DNA of 64,000 nucleotides from Dysgonomonas sp. 216 (lineage in GTDB: Bacteria; Bacteroidota; Bacteroidia; Bacteroidales; Dysgonomonadaceae), in assembly GCF_010501065.1 (NCBI RefSeq), contig NZ_QVMM01000008.1:62001-126000 (forward strand). Reading direction: 5' to 3'. Below the pieces are notes generated by a model. It was given only the letters and a program-made list of their open reading frames with translations, had not been told where the DNA came from and made no database searches. A program made the position numbers and the translations under genes. Positions 43,473-50,492 of the stretch are shown here, in pieces; the first letter of the stretch is position 1; every line of letters starts with the position of its first letter.

Positions 43473-44900
43473 ATGAGCAAGGGAAAAAGAAACAATTATT
43501 TCTTTTATATATTATTCACTCTAGTATTAGCAATAGTAGCTTTTTTAGTTTTAAAGAACTTTCTGCCAGAAAGGCTATTCCCCGAAAACAAGCATGATGC
43601 TAGCGAAAAAATAGCAATAGACAGTTTGGCTATCGAAGCTATTGCCGACTGCAACGATGATTCGATAAAAGTTGAAGAAAATATACCTAACGAATATCTT
43701 CTTTCGTCAAACGAGAAGATGGAAGGTTATTCCAATATTTCCCGATTTTATAATAAGCTACGTATACTCGAATCCACAAAAAAGAGTAAAGTACGTATAG
43801 CCTACTTCAGCGATTCGATGACCGATGGCGATTTAATAGTACAGGATTTTCGTAAAAAATTTCAGGATAGGTTTGGAGGCAAAGGTGTAGGTTTTGTTGG
43901 GATTACTTCATTATCGGCCAATGCCCGTTATAGTGTTTCGCATCGTTACTCGAAAAACTGGGAAACTAAATCGTTTCTCAAAGGTCAGAAATCGAAACCC
44001 GATTATGGTATTGACGGACAAGTTTCGCTCACAAAAAATGGCAGTGTGTATACCCTTGATTTAAAGGCAAACGATATGCCTCATTGCGAATACCTTCAAC
44101 GCCCTACCTTGTTTTTCGGCACATCAACAAACAACAATGGATATATACATTATCAGTGCGATAACGACAGTGTTAAAAACACTCTTTTAACACCCGTTGA
44201 TTTGGTTAATACCTTATCTTTATCCGACAATAACCCGAAAAAGGTTTCTTTGAAGTTTTATAATACCGAGTCAATTCCTTTCTACGGACTAAGTTTTGAT
44301 TCGCCAAGCGGTGTACACGTCGATAATTTCTCGATGCGTGGAAATTCGGGATTACCATTATCAGCGTTAAATGCAGACCTGATGCAAGCTTTTGACTCGA
44401 AATTGCATTACGACCTTATTATATTGCATTATGGTGCAAATGTTATTGGTTATAAAACCAACAAGTACGACTGGTATGAAAAACGGATGGAAGAGGTTGC
44501 AAATCATTTAAAGAAATGTTTTCCGAACGCCGACATATTGGTTATATCTACTGCCGATAAGGGTAGTAAGATAGACATGGTGATGCAAACCGATCCGGCA
44601 GTAGAGCCATTAGCGATTGCTCAAAAATATTTTGCAAAAAATACAAATTCGACCTTCATCAATTTATATCAACTAATGGGCGGAAAAGATTCGATGGTAA
44701 AATGGGTGGAAGAAGAAAAACCGGCTTTAGCAAACAAAGACTACACACATTTTAATTCGAAAGGCTCTAAAAAAATTGCCTTAATGTTATATGAAGAACT
44801 GGAAAATGGATACAATAAATATTTAAATATCTTGGAATCGTCGAAAAGCGAGAAGAGAACTAACCAACTACTGACTGGGGGGAAAGTAGATACTAAATGA
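43473..44900 (+). CDS. SGNH-fold hydrolase/acetyltransferase-like protein, membrane-anchored
   Basis: Encodes 475 residues from the ATG at 43473 (MSKGKRNN). One N-terminal membrane helix (about 9-30), then an extracytoplasmic linker and an SGNH domain. The block I serine lies in YFSDSMTDGD (Ser115), block III in HYGANVIG (Gly321, Asn323) and the Asp/His pair in KDYTHFNSKG (Asp423, His426), so the catalytic set is complete. A beta-rich insertion of about 180 residues lies between block I and block III. First gene of an operon; it overlaps the next by 4 bp (ATGA). With an MBOAT protein downstream, it is likely an O-acetyl transfer or editing enzyme. Confidence 0.75.
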   Translation: MSKGKRNNYFFYILFTLVLAIVAFLVLKNFLPERLFPENKHDASEKIAIDSLAIEAIADCNDDSIKVEENIPNEYLLSSNEKMEGYSNISRFYNKLRILESTKKSKVRIAYFSDSMTDGDLIVQDFRKKFQDRFGGKGVGFVGITSLSANARYSVSHRYSKNWETKSFLKGQKSKPDYGIDGQVSLTKNGSVYTLDLKANDMPHCEYLQRPTLFFGTSTNNNGYIHYQCDNDSVKNTLLTPVDLVNTLSLSDNNPKKVSLKFYNTESIPFYGLSFDSPSGVHVDNFSMRGNSGLPLSALNADLMQAFDSKLHYDLIILHYGANVIGYKTNKYDWYEKRMEEVANHLKKCFPNADILVISTADKGSKIDMVMQTDPAVEPLAIAQKYFAKNTNSTFINLYQLMGGKDSMVKWVEEEKPALANKDYTHFNSKGSKKIALMLYEELENGYNKYLNILESSKSEKRTNQLLTGGKVDTK

Positions 44901-46402
44901 AAATTATAAGAAAAAGCTTTGTTATTACTATACTATGTATATTTCCTTTATTCGCATTGCCAGTAAAGGCTATCGGGGTCGATAGTATTTCTGCTATGCC
45001 CGATAATTATTTTAAAAATGAGGCGCTATTAGCCGATTTTTTCAATAAGTTATATAATCTGGAAGTTAACCGTACAGGAAAAATAAACATAGTCCATATT
45101 GGAGATTCACATGTCCAAGCTGATTTTTTTACTGATGTTATCCGTCAAGCATTCCAAGAGCGATTTGGAAATGGAGGATATGGGTTTACATTTCCGTATA
45201 GCCTAGCCAAAACCAACGGAACCAATATTGTTACATACAAATCAAATATCGTTTGGAAAAGTATTCGGAATATAGAGCCTATATCGAATATCGATGTGGG
45301 ACTTGGAGGAATAGGAATATATACTCATAACCGACAATTTAAGATTGAACTATCTGTAAAGGAGAAATACAGCTTTAACACAATAAAAGTACTTTCCGCT
45401 ACAAAAAATCCGTGTTTCACATTCTCGTATTTAGCCAGTAAGCATAATATAAAAACTCAACCACGCCCACAACAAAGCGAACAATCCCTAAATGCACCTC
45501 AAAGCACAAAAAAACAAGGTAAGCAAACAAGCAAAGTTTTCCACACTGTTGCATCTAAAGAAACACTATACCGTATATCTGTAAATAACAATGTATCGGT
45601 AGAAGATCTTAAAAGGGCGAATAACCTAACTTCTAACACTATAAAAGTAGGACAACGTCTTATTATACCTATAAAAACAGCATATATTCAGGAAAAAACG
45701 CCCGATATTGTGCCGCCACAAACGCCTGTGTCTGTAGTCACTGAAAAAGATTCGGTATACATAACACAGTCCGACTACTACTCTAGTTTTCATACAAATC
45801 AAAAACAAGGGCATATATATATACTACCAAACAATGGGAGCGAAACATATAACCTAAATGGCGTTGTACTCGAAAACGATAATTCGGGTGTGATATACCA
45901 TGCTATCGGGATTAATGGTACTAAAGTTTCCGATTTCAATAAACATCCTTTATTTTTCAATCAGCTGAATATATTAGCTCCCGACCTTATTGTTATATCA
46001 TTAGGAACAAACGAATCGTTCGGGAAATGGTCGGAAGTTAATTTTATGAACCAAATAAATAAAATGATAAACAATATACGCAAGCAAAACATAAACGCCC
46101 CTATATTGATTATGACTCCTCCTCCTTCGTTATTCAGAAAATCGCTACCTAACGATTTTGTAAAGACATACAGCCAAGCACTTCTGAAAATGAACGATTG
46201 TATAATATGGGATTTGTTTTCGAAAACAGGAGGACTGTCTGCTCCCCTTAAAAAAGGAAACGAGCATTTAATGGCTCGCGACAAAGTACATTATACAAAA
46301 GAAGGATACAATATACAAGGTAATCTTTTTTCGTCCGAATTTCTTAAAGCATATAATAACTATATAAAACGAGTATTTAACAGTGAATACAATATTAGAT
46401 AA
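44897..46402 (+). CDS. SGNH-fold protein with internal LysM domain, secreted
   Basis: Encodes 501 residues. Signal peptide of about 25 residues (ending VKA). The SGNH blocks are block I HIGDSHVQAD (Ser71), block III ISLGTNESFG (Gly370, Asn372) and RDKVHYTKEG (Asp462, His465). Between blocks I and III, at about 213-258, sits a LysM domain (HTVASKETLYRISVNNNVSV then NTIKVGQRLIIP), which binds the GlcNAc backbone of peptidoglycan or chitin. It is flanked by Gln/Pro/Thr-rich linkers. The protein therefore probably acts at the cell wall. Start ATG overlaps the stop of the previous gene, and its end overlaps the MBOAT start by 20 bp. Confidence 0.8.
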   Translation: MKIIRKSFVITILCIFPLFALPVKAIGVDSISAMPDNYFKNEALLADFFNKLYNLEVNRTGKINIVHIGDSHVQADFFTDVIRQAFQERFGNGGYGFTFPYSLAKTNGTNIVTYKSNIVWKSIRNIEPISNIDVGLGGIGIYTHNRQFKIELSVKEKYSFNTIKVLSATKNPCFTFSYLASKHNIKTQPRPQQSEQSLNAPQSTKKQGKQTSKVFHTVASKETLYRISVNNNVSVEDLKRANNLTSNTIKVGQRLIIPIKTAYIQEKTPDIVPPQTPVSVVTEKDSVYITQSDYYSSFHTNQKQGHIYILPNNGSETYNLNGVVLENDNSGVIYHAIGINGTKVSDFNKHPLFFNQLNILAPDLIVISLGTNESFGKWSEVNFMNQINKMINNIRKQNINAPILIMTPPPSLFRKSLPNDFVKTYSQALLKMNDCIIWDLFSKTGGLSAPLKKGNEHLMARDKVHYTKEGYNIQGNLFSSEFLKAYNNYIKRVFNSEYNIR

Positions 46403-47894
46403 GCTAAGTGAGTGGGGGCTCAACCTATATTTAACGAAGGAGCAAATTCTCTCGTGGTTTGTATACGACCCCGAGAACCCGTTGCTTTTCAGCAGTGCTC
46501 TGTTCCTAGGTTTTTTCCTCGTTTTTTACCTCGTTTATACATTAACAAAAAAACACATATACTTCCGAATAGTATATGTACTGTTGTTCTCCTTCTTTTT
46601 TTACTATAAAGCCGGAGGAACATTTTTTATACTACTCATTTTCTCCTGTATCGTAAATTATATCTTTTCGGGGATTATGTATTCCTCGAAAAACAAAAAT
46701 GAACAGAAATTCTACCTTACGTTTATCATCTTAGTAAACCTATTCCTGCTAGGATACTTTAAATATACGAATTTCTTTATCGACAATATTAATAACATAT
46801 CCGGTCTGAATCTCTCGTTCCATAACATTGTATTACCTATCGGCATTTCGTTTTATACATTTCAGGCTATAAGTTACAATGTCGATCTCTATAAAAAACA
46901 GATAGAACCGGCTAAAAGCCTCTTCGATTTTTCTTTTTACCTCTCGTTTTTTCCTCAGCTGGTAGCAGGGCCCATTGTCAGAGCCAAGGAGTTTCTTCCA
47001 CAGGTAAGGCAAAACGTAACACTATCGCGAAGTAATGCCAGTGCGGCATTATTTATGATATTATCGGGGCTGATAAAAAAAGCGGTTATATCCGATTACA
47101 TATCTCTTAACTTTGTAGACAGGGTATTCGACTCGCCTATAAACTATACCGCTTTCGAAAACCTGATGGCTGTATACGGTTATACACTTCAAATATATTG
47201 CGACTTTTCGGGCTATTCCGACATGGCAATAGGCCTAGCATTGTTAATGGGCTTTACATTACCCCAGAACTTCAACAGCCCGTATAAATCGGCTTCTATC
47301 ACCGAATTCTGGAAACGTTGGCATATATCCCTGTCTTCGTGGCTAAGAGATTACCTTTATATACCAATGGGCGGTAACCGCAAAGGAAAAGTAAGAACCT
47401 ATGTCAATTTATTTTTAACAATGTTAATCGGTGGCTTATGGCACGGAGCGGCATGGAAATTTGTTGTATGGGGTGGGCTTCACGGAGTATTATTGGTTAT
47501 CGAACGATTCTTTAAACAATACATAAAGCTTCCATCAAATATTCTTATCCGGATACTAAGTATAATACTTACCTTCCATTTTGTTGCCTTTTGCTGGATA
47601 TTCTTCAGAGCCGGAAGTTTTGGTACAGCCTACGATATTTTAAGCCAGATAAAAGGTCTGGATTTCAACATTCAGGATTGGATAATTATAATATCGGCTT
47701 ACCGCAATGTATTTATCTTAATAGCCATAGGCTTTGTGCTGCATTTTATTCCTGAGAGAATAAGTGTTGGAACCAGAACATTATTCGAAAAAACACCAAT
47801 GATTGTAAAAGCTGTAATTATAGGATCGATATTTTGGGTAGTATATGCAACTGCTTCAAGCGGTCCTCAACCATTTATTTATTTTCAATTTTAA
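46383..47894 (+). CDS. MBOAT-family membrane O-acyltransferase (AlgI/PatA-like)
   Basis: Encodes 503 residues. The GTG start at 46383 gives MNTILDKLSEWG and overlaps the previous gene by 20 bp; no better ATG is nearby. About 11 membrane helices. The MBOAT signature is present: FPQLVAGPIVRAKEFLPQ, then DFSGYSDMAIGLALLMGF, then RWHISLSSWLRDYLYIPMGG and the catalytic His in GGLWHGAAWKFVVWGGLHG. AlgI and PatA of this group move acetyl groups from the cytoplasm across the membrane to a periplasmic SGNH enzyme, which acetylates alginate or peptidoglycan. The two SGNH genes upstream fit that scheme. Confidence 0.9.
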   Translation: MNTILDKLSEWGLNLYLTKEQILSWFVYDPENPLLFSSALFLGFFLVFYLVYTLTKKHIYFRIVYVLLFSFFFYYKAGGTFFILLIFSCIVNYIFSGIMYSSKNKNEQKFYLTFIILVNLFLLGYFKYTNFFIDNINNISGLNLSFHNIVLPIGISFYTFQAISYNVDLYKKQIEPAKSLFDFSFYLSFFPQLVAGPIVRAKEFLPQVRQNVTLSRSNASAALFMILSGLIKKAVISDYISLNFVDRVFDSPINYTAFENLMAVYGYTLQIYCDFSGYSDMAIGLALLMGFTLPQNFNSPYKSASITEFWKRWHISLSSWLRDYLYIPMGGNRKGKVRTYVNLFLTMLIGGLWHGAAWKFVVWGGLHGVLLVIERFFKQYIKLPSNILIRILSIILTFHFVAFCWIFFRAGSFGTAYDILSQIKGLDFNIQDWIIIISAYRNVFILIAIGFVLHFIPERISVGTRTLFEKTPMIVKAVIIGSIFWVVYATASSGPQPFIYFQF

Positions 47895-47899
47895 AATAT

Positions 47900-47926
47900 T
47901 TGAAAATAACAGACTCTGATTTTCAA
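47900..47926 (+). terminator. Weak hairpin after the MBOAT gene
   Basis: TTGAAAAT (47900-47907) pairs with ATTTTCAA (47919-47926), with an inner CAG/CTG. No T-run follows. Confidence 0.35.
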
Positions 47927-47974
47927 CTCGTTTCGGAATAAAGTTATAAACTTCTGTTTTTTGTTGAAAAAGAA

Positions 47975-48006
47975 TTTGCATAGTTAAAAATAATCTCCTA
48001 CTTTTG
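47975..48006 (+). promoter_or_regulatory. Bacteroidota promoter for the tRNA gene
   Basis: TTTG (47975-47978), 20-nt spacer, TACTTTTG (47999-48006). The predicted transcript start near 48013 is 13 nt before the tRNA. Confidence 0.75.
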
Positions 48007-48025
48007 TCACCGCAAAATAAATGAT

Positions 48026-48099
48026 GGCGGGATAGCTCAGATGGTTAGAGCGCATGATTCATAATCATGAGGTCCCGAGTTCAATTCTCGGTCCCGCTA
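48026..48099 (+). tRNA. tRNA-Met(CAT), elongator-like
   Basis: 74 nt without an encoded CCA. Acceptor GGCGGGA pairs with TCCCGCT, so base pair 1:72 is G-U. D-stem GCTC/GAGC, anticodon stem CATGA/TCATG with loop TTCATAA (anticodon CAT), T-stem CCGAG/CTCGG with loop TTCAATT, discriminator A. The anticodon stem lacks the three G-C pairs of initiator tRNA. A tRNA-Ile with lysidine-modified CAT cannot be excluded from sequence alone. Promoter and terminator flank it. Confidence 0.93.
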
Positions 48100-48101
48100 C
48101 A

Positions 48102-48141
48102 AAAAAAGCACTTACAAATTAAATTTCGTAGGTGCTTTTTT
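48102..48141 (+). terminator. Intrinsic terminator after the tRNA
   Basis: A 14-bp stem (48102-48115 with 48128-48141) with one G-U pair, core GCAC/GTGC, and a 12-nt loop. It ends in TTTTTT. On the minus strand it could also serve the RluA-family gene. Confidence 0.8.
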
Positions 48142-48161
48142 ATTTTTCACAAAGTCAATCT

Positions 48162-49076
48162 TTAGATTTTATTCTCTTCCGGCTCTACCAGCATTTGCAT
48201 TCGCTTAGGTACGGGCGACTTCAAATCTATAATTTCGCCTGTAACAGGATGTCTGAACGATAATTCGTATGCATGCAAAGCAACCCTTTTTATAGGATTA
48301 ATACTGGCACCATATTTTTTATCGCCAACCACAGGATGCCCTATATGTTTCATATGCACCCGTATTTGGTTTTTACGTGCAGTATCCAAAGTAATGTACA
48401 GTTGGGTAAAACGCCGAACACCCTTCATTAATTTATAATGGGTTACAGACTTCTGCCCGCCGTTGTCTTTTTCCGACGAATGCATTATATAATTTTTGTC
48501 CTCGGTAAGCCACGAAACTATAGTGCCTTCGGGCTGAGCTACTTTACCTTCAACAACAACAACGTAAGAACGCAACAATATCAGTTTGTCTCCATTTATC
48601 TGCATTGTTTCCTGAACTTCGGGCGATTTAACATACATCATCAAACCCGAGATTTCCCTATCGAGGCGATGTATAACATATGCACGCTCACCTTTATTCT
48701 GATTCTTCAGATAAGAGTTGACAATGCCATAAGCTGTTTCGTCGCGTCCCCGTTCGGTAGCAACCGAGAGTAAACCCGGCTCTTTTTCTACCACTATAAA
48801 ATAATCATCTTCATAAATTATAGTTATACCCTTCAATTGTTTAAGAGTATGCTTTTGATCTGCTTTATGAATAGTTACTACATCGCCTACATTCAACTCG
48901 TAGTTATGTTGCGATATTACTCGTCCGTTTACCTTTATTTGTTTATGAACCAGTAGCGATTTTACTGCCGAACGGCTTTTTCGAACTTTTTTTTCGATAA
49001 GAAAAGAAAGAAGTTCTTCCCCACTCTTTCCGGCAGTTAATGTCTGCAATATTGTACTTTTTTCTTTATCACTCAT
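48162..49076 (-). CDS. RluA-family pseudouridine synthase with S4 domain
   Basis: Encodes 304 residues. An N-terminal S4-type RNA-binding domain (about 25-80, KKVRKSRSAVKSLLVHKQIK) precedes the synthase core. The catalytic Asp is in the family signature HRLDREISGLM and the C-terminal PVVGDKKYGA motif is present. It would convert uridine to pseudouridine in rRNA or tRNA; the sites cannot be predicted. It has its own -7 box between its start and the previous gene. Confidence 0.92.
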   Translation of the reverse strand: MSDKEKSTILQTLTAGKSGEELLSFLIEKKVRKSRSAVKSLLVHKQIKVNGRVISQHNYELNVGDVVTIHKADQKHTLKQLKGITIIYEDDYFIVVEKEPGLLSVATERGRDETAYGIVNSYLKNQNKGERAYVIHRLDREISGLMMYVKSPEVQETMQINGDKLILLRSYVVVVEGKVAQPEGTIVSWLTEDKNYIMHSSEKDNGGQKSVTHYKLMKGVRRFTQLYITLDTARKNQIRVHMKHIGHPVVGDKKYGASINPIKRVALHAYELSFRHPVTGEIIDLKSPVPKRMQMLVEPEENKI

Positions 49077-49096
49077 ATTCTTTGGAAAATAGAATG

Positions 49097-49104
49097 CAAA
49101 GTTA
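49097..49104 (-). promoter_or_regulatory. Bacteroidota -7 box (TAACTTTG) for the RluA-family gene
   Basis: Minus-strand TAACTTTGC lies 21 nt upstream of the start at 49076, squeezed between it and the stop of the preceding gene. Confidence 0.6.
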
Positions 49105-49112
49105 GCATTTTA

Positions 49113-49862
49113 TCATTCATTGCTTTCATTATCCTCGGTATTTTCCTTTTTCAGCAACCGCTGCAAATCTTCTTCTTCTATCTGCTTTAAATTTGTAAGC
49201 AAAAACTTATCGTCAAGAAAATCGCCAAATTCATTACACTCATCAACCACTTTGTGAATAATCGCTTTTAAATCGTGCTTCAAATCGGCCAATAATAATA
49301 CTTTAACATGATTGCCTACAAACGTGAATTGTTCTACAATTATGTTTTTCCGTTCTGCCTCAAATCGGAATTCCCTCTCCAATATTTCTTTCTGCAAATC
49401 GGAATAAAACTCTCTGTTTTTTGTTACAATAACAGCAAAAAAGCGTAATTTATCGTCCACACCTCCCAATCCGGTGGAAACTAATATCTGTTTTTCGCCC
49501 GAAATATCCGATTCTAACAATATCTTGCTTTCTATATATGCCATTGCCGACCAACTAGCCAACTCTGGTTCCAAAGGACTGCTATGATATGTTTCTAATG
49601 CCCGAAAAGCCGAAATATCGGTCAAACCGGCTAAGGTTGTTAAAGCATAACGCTTTTCTTCGAGCCTTATATCGGGAGAAAACAGTAAAGCTATAAGATA
49701 ACCTTTATCTATATATCCTTGCTGCTCCCTAATATGGCTTGCATACTCGAAATATCTCATTTGCTCTTCAATAGGAATTACTTCCTCTATAATATGAAAA
49801 TTATCTTTCAAATTACCCGAAGAGTCGCGAAGCTGATTCAATATTTTATCAAAGTTATCCAT
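49113..49862 (-). CDS. Conserved-looking helical protein of unknown function
   Basis: Encodes 249 residues. I do not recognise a named family. No signal peptide; predicted cytosolic and mostly helical in the first ~120 residues with an alternating helix pattern (EKRYALTTLAGLTDISAFRA, then LEPELASWSAMAYIESKILL), resembling HEAT-like repeats. The second half has an alpha/beta pattern (ILVSTGLGGVDDKLRFFAVI) and an acidic Glu-rich C-terminus. It shares the strand with the RluA-family gene, 36 bp apart. Confidence 0.6.
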   Translation of the reverse strand: MDNFDKILNQLRDSSGNLKDNFHIIEEVIPIEEQMRYFEYASHIREQQGYIDKGYLIALLFSPDIRLEEKRYALTTLAGLTDISAFRALETYHSSPLEPELASWSAMAYIESKILLESDISGEKQILVSTGLGGVDDKLRFFAVIVTKNREFYSDLQKEILEREFRFEAERKNIIVEQFTFVGNHVKVLLLADLKHDLKAIIHKVVDECNEFGDFLDDKFLLTNLKQIEEEDLQRLLKKENTEDNESNE

Positions 49863-49876
49863 CTACTTATATAACA

Positions 49877-49911
49877 AATATCCCCTGTCTTCTGTTTCAA
49901 CAGGGAATATT
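49877..49911. repeat. Imperfect inverted repeat ahead of the 49113-49862 gene
   Basis: AATATCCCCTGT (49877-49888) pairs with ACAGGGAATATT (49900-49911) with one mismatch and an 11-nt loop. It would fold in the 5' leader of the leftward gene, or be a leftover terminator. Confidence 0.45.
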
Positions 49912-49925
49912 GTATCTTATTTATG

Positions 49926-49941
49926 TTAAACAATATTGTTT
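49926..49941. repeat. Palindromic 16-mer TTAAACAATATTGTTT, copy 1
   Basis: The core AAACAATATTGTTT is a perfect 14-bp palindrome, found again at 58524-58539. Both copies sit upstream of leftward genes. May be a regulator site or chance in AT-rich DNA. Confidence 0.4.
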
Positions 49942-50005
49942 TCTAAAATTCTAACAATATAGAATTAAGCTATTGCCTCGATACTCTATATAACACATTC
50001 TGCCT

Positions 50006-50031
50006 AAAACCTGACAGTCCTGACAAGTTTT
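50006..50031. repeat. CCTGACA-type repeat, copy 1
   Basis: AAAACCTGACAGTCCTGACAAGTTTT: two CTGACA units spaced 3 nt, with AAAA and TTTT flanks. Confidence 0.6.
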
Positions 50032-50230
50032 CGTTTTTTTCGTCCCTCTATATCTCCCCCGTGAAGAGGCTTTTATTCTTTAATTATATTCGCTGTCTCA
50101 TATATCACATTACTACGCATGGTCTTCCATCACGCACAGTAATAGTAAATGAGTATAATTTTAAAGAACACTTATTCTACTTATACAGAATTACCCCTTA
50201 CCGAAACCCCTCTAAAAAGACTAAAATTTC

Positions 50231-50256
50231 AAAACCTGACACATCTGACAGTTTTT
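50231..50256. repeat. CCTGACA-type repeat, copy 2
   Basis: AAAACCTGACACATCTGACAGTTTTT: same architecture as copy 1. Confidence 0.6.
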
Positions 50257-50385
50257 ATATTTATCAGAAATTAAGCAACATTGACAAGAACCTCCCCCTT
50301 TCTTCTGCATGATAGTCATTATTTCCCAACTTTCAACTATCCCATACAATGTTTAGCAGCATCTAGTAATAAAATCCATTATATT

Positions 50386-50412
50386 AAAAACCTGACAGTT
50401 CTGACGATTTAT
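50386..50412. repeat. CCTGACA-type repeat, copy 3
   Basis: AAAAACCTGACAGTTCTGACGATTT: same architecture, second unit CTGACG. Its left half doubles as one arm of the terminator at 50387-50436. Confidence 0.6.
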
Positions 50413-50436
50413 AAAAAACTCAGCATGTCAGGTTTT
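50387..50436 (-). terminator. Hairpin downstream of clpB built from CCTGACA repeats
   Basis: AAAACCTGACA (50387-50397) pairs perfectly with TGTCAGGTTTT (50426-50436) around a 28-nt loop. On the minus strand the stem is followed by TTTTT-rich DNA, so it could stop clpB transcription. Confidence 0.55.
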
Positions 50437-50492
50437 CTTACCCTCTGATAATTACTTATAATATAGATAAATAATCATCAAATTATCCTGTC

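Larger units (their letters stand above)
49863..50492. other. 630-bp gene-free gap with CCTGACA repeats
   Basis: The gap holds three degenerate repeats of CCTGACAnnnCTGACA (50006-50031, 50231-50256, 50386-50412) and an inverted copy forming the clpB terminator. It also has an imperfect 12-bp hairpin at 49877-49911 just ahead of the unknown gene and a 16-bp palindromic motif at 49926-49941. A small frame at 50061-50312 spans one repeat and looks spurious. Confidence 0.6.

Noticed and set aside
50061..50312. An 83-codon rightward frame in the repeat gap
   Set aside because: It contains a CCTGACA-type repeat, has no recognisable family and no promoter or partner gene.
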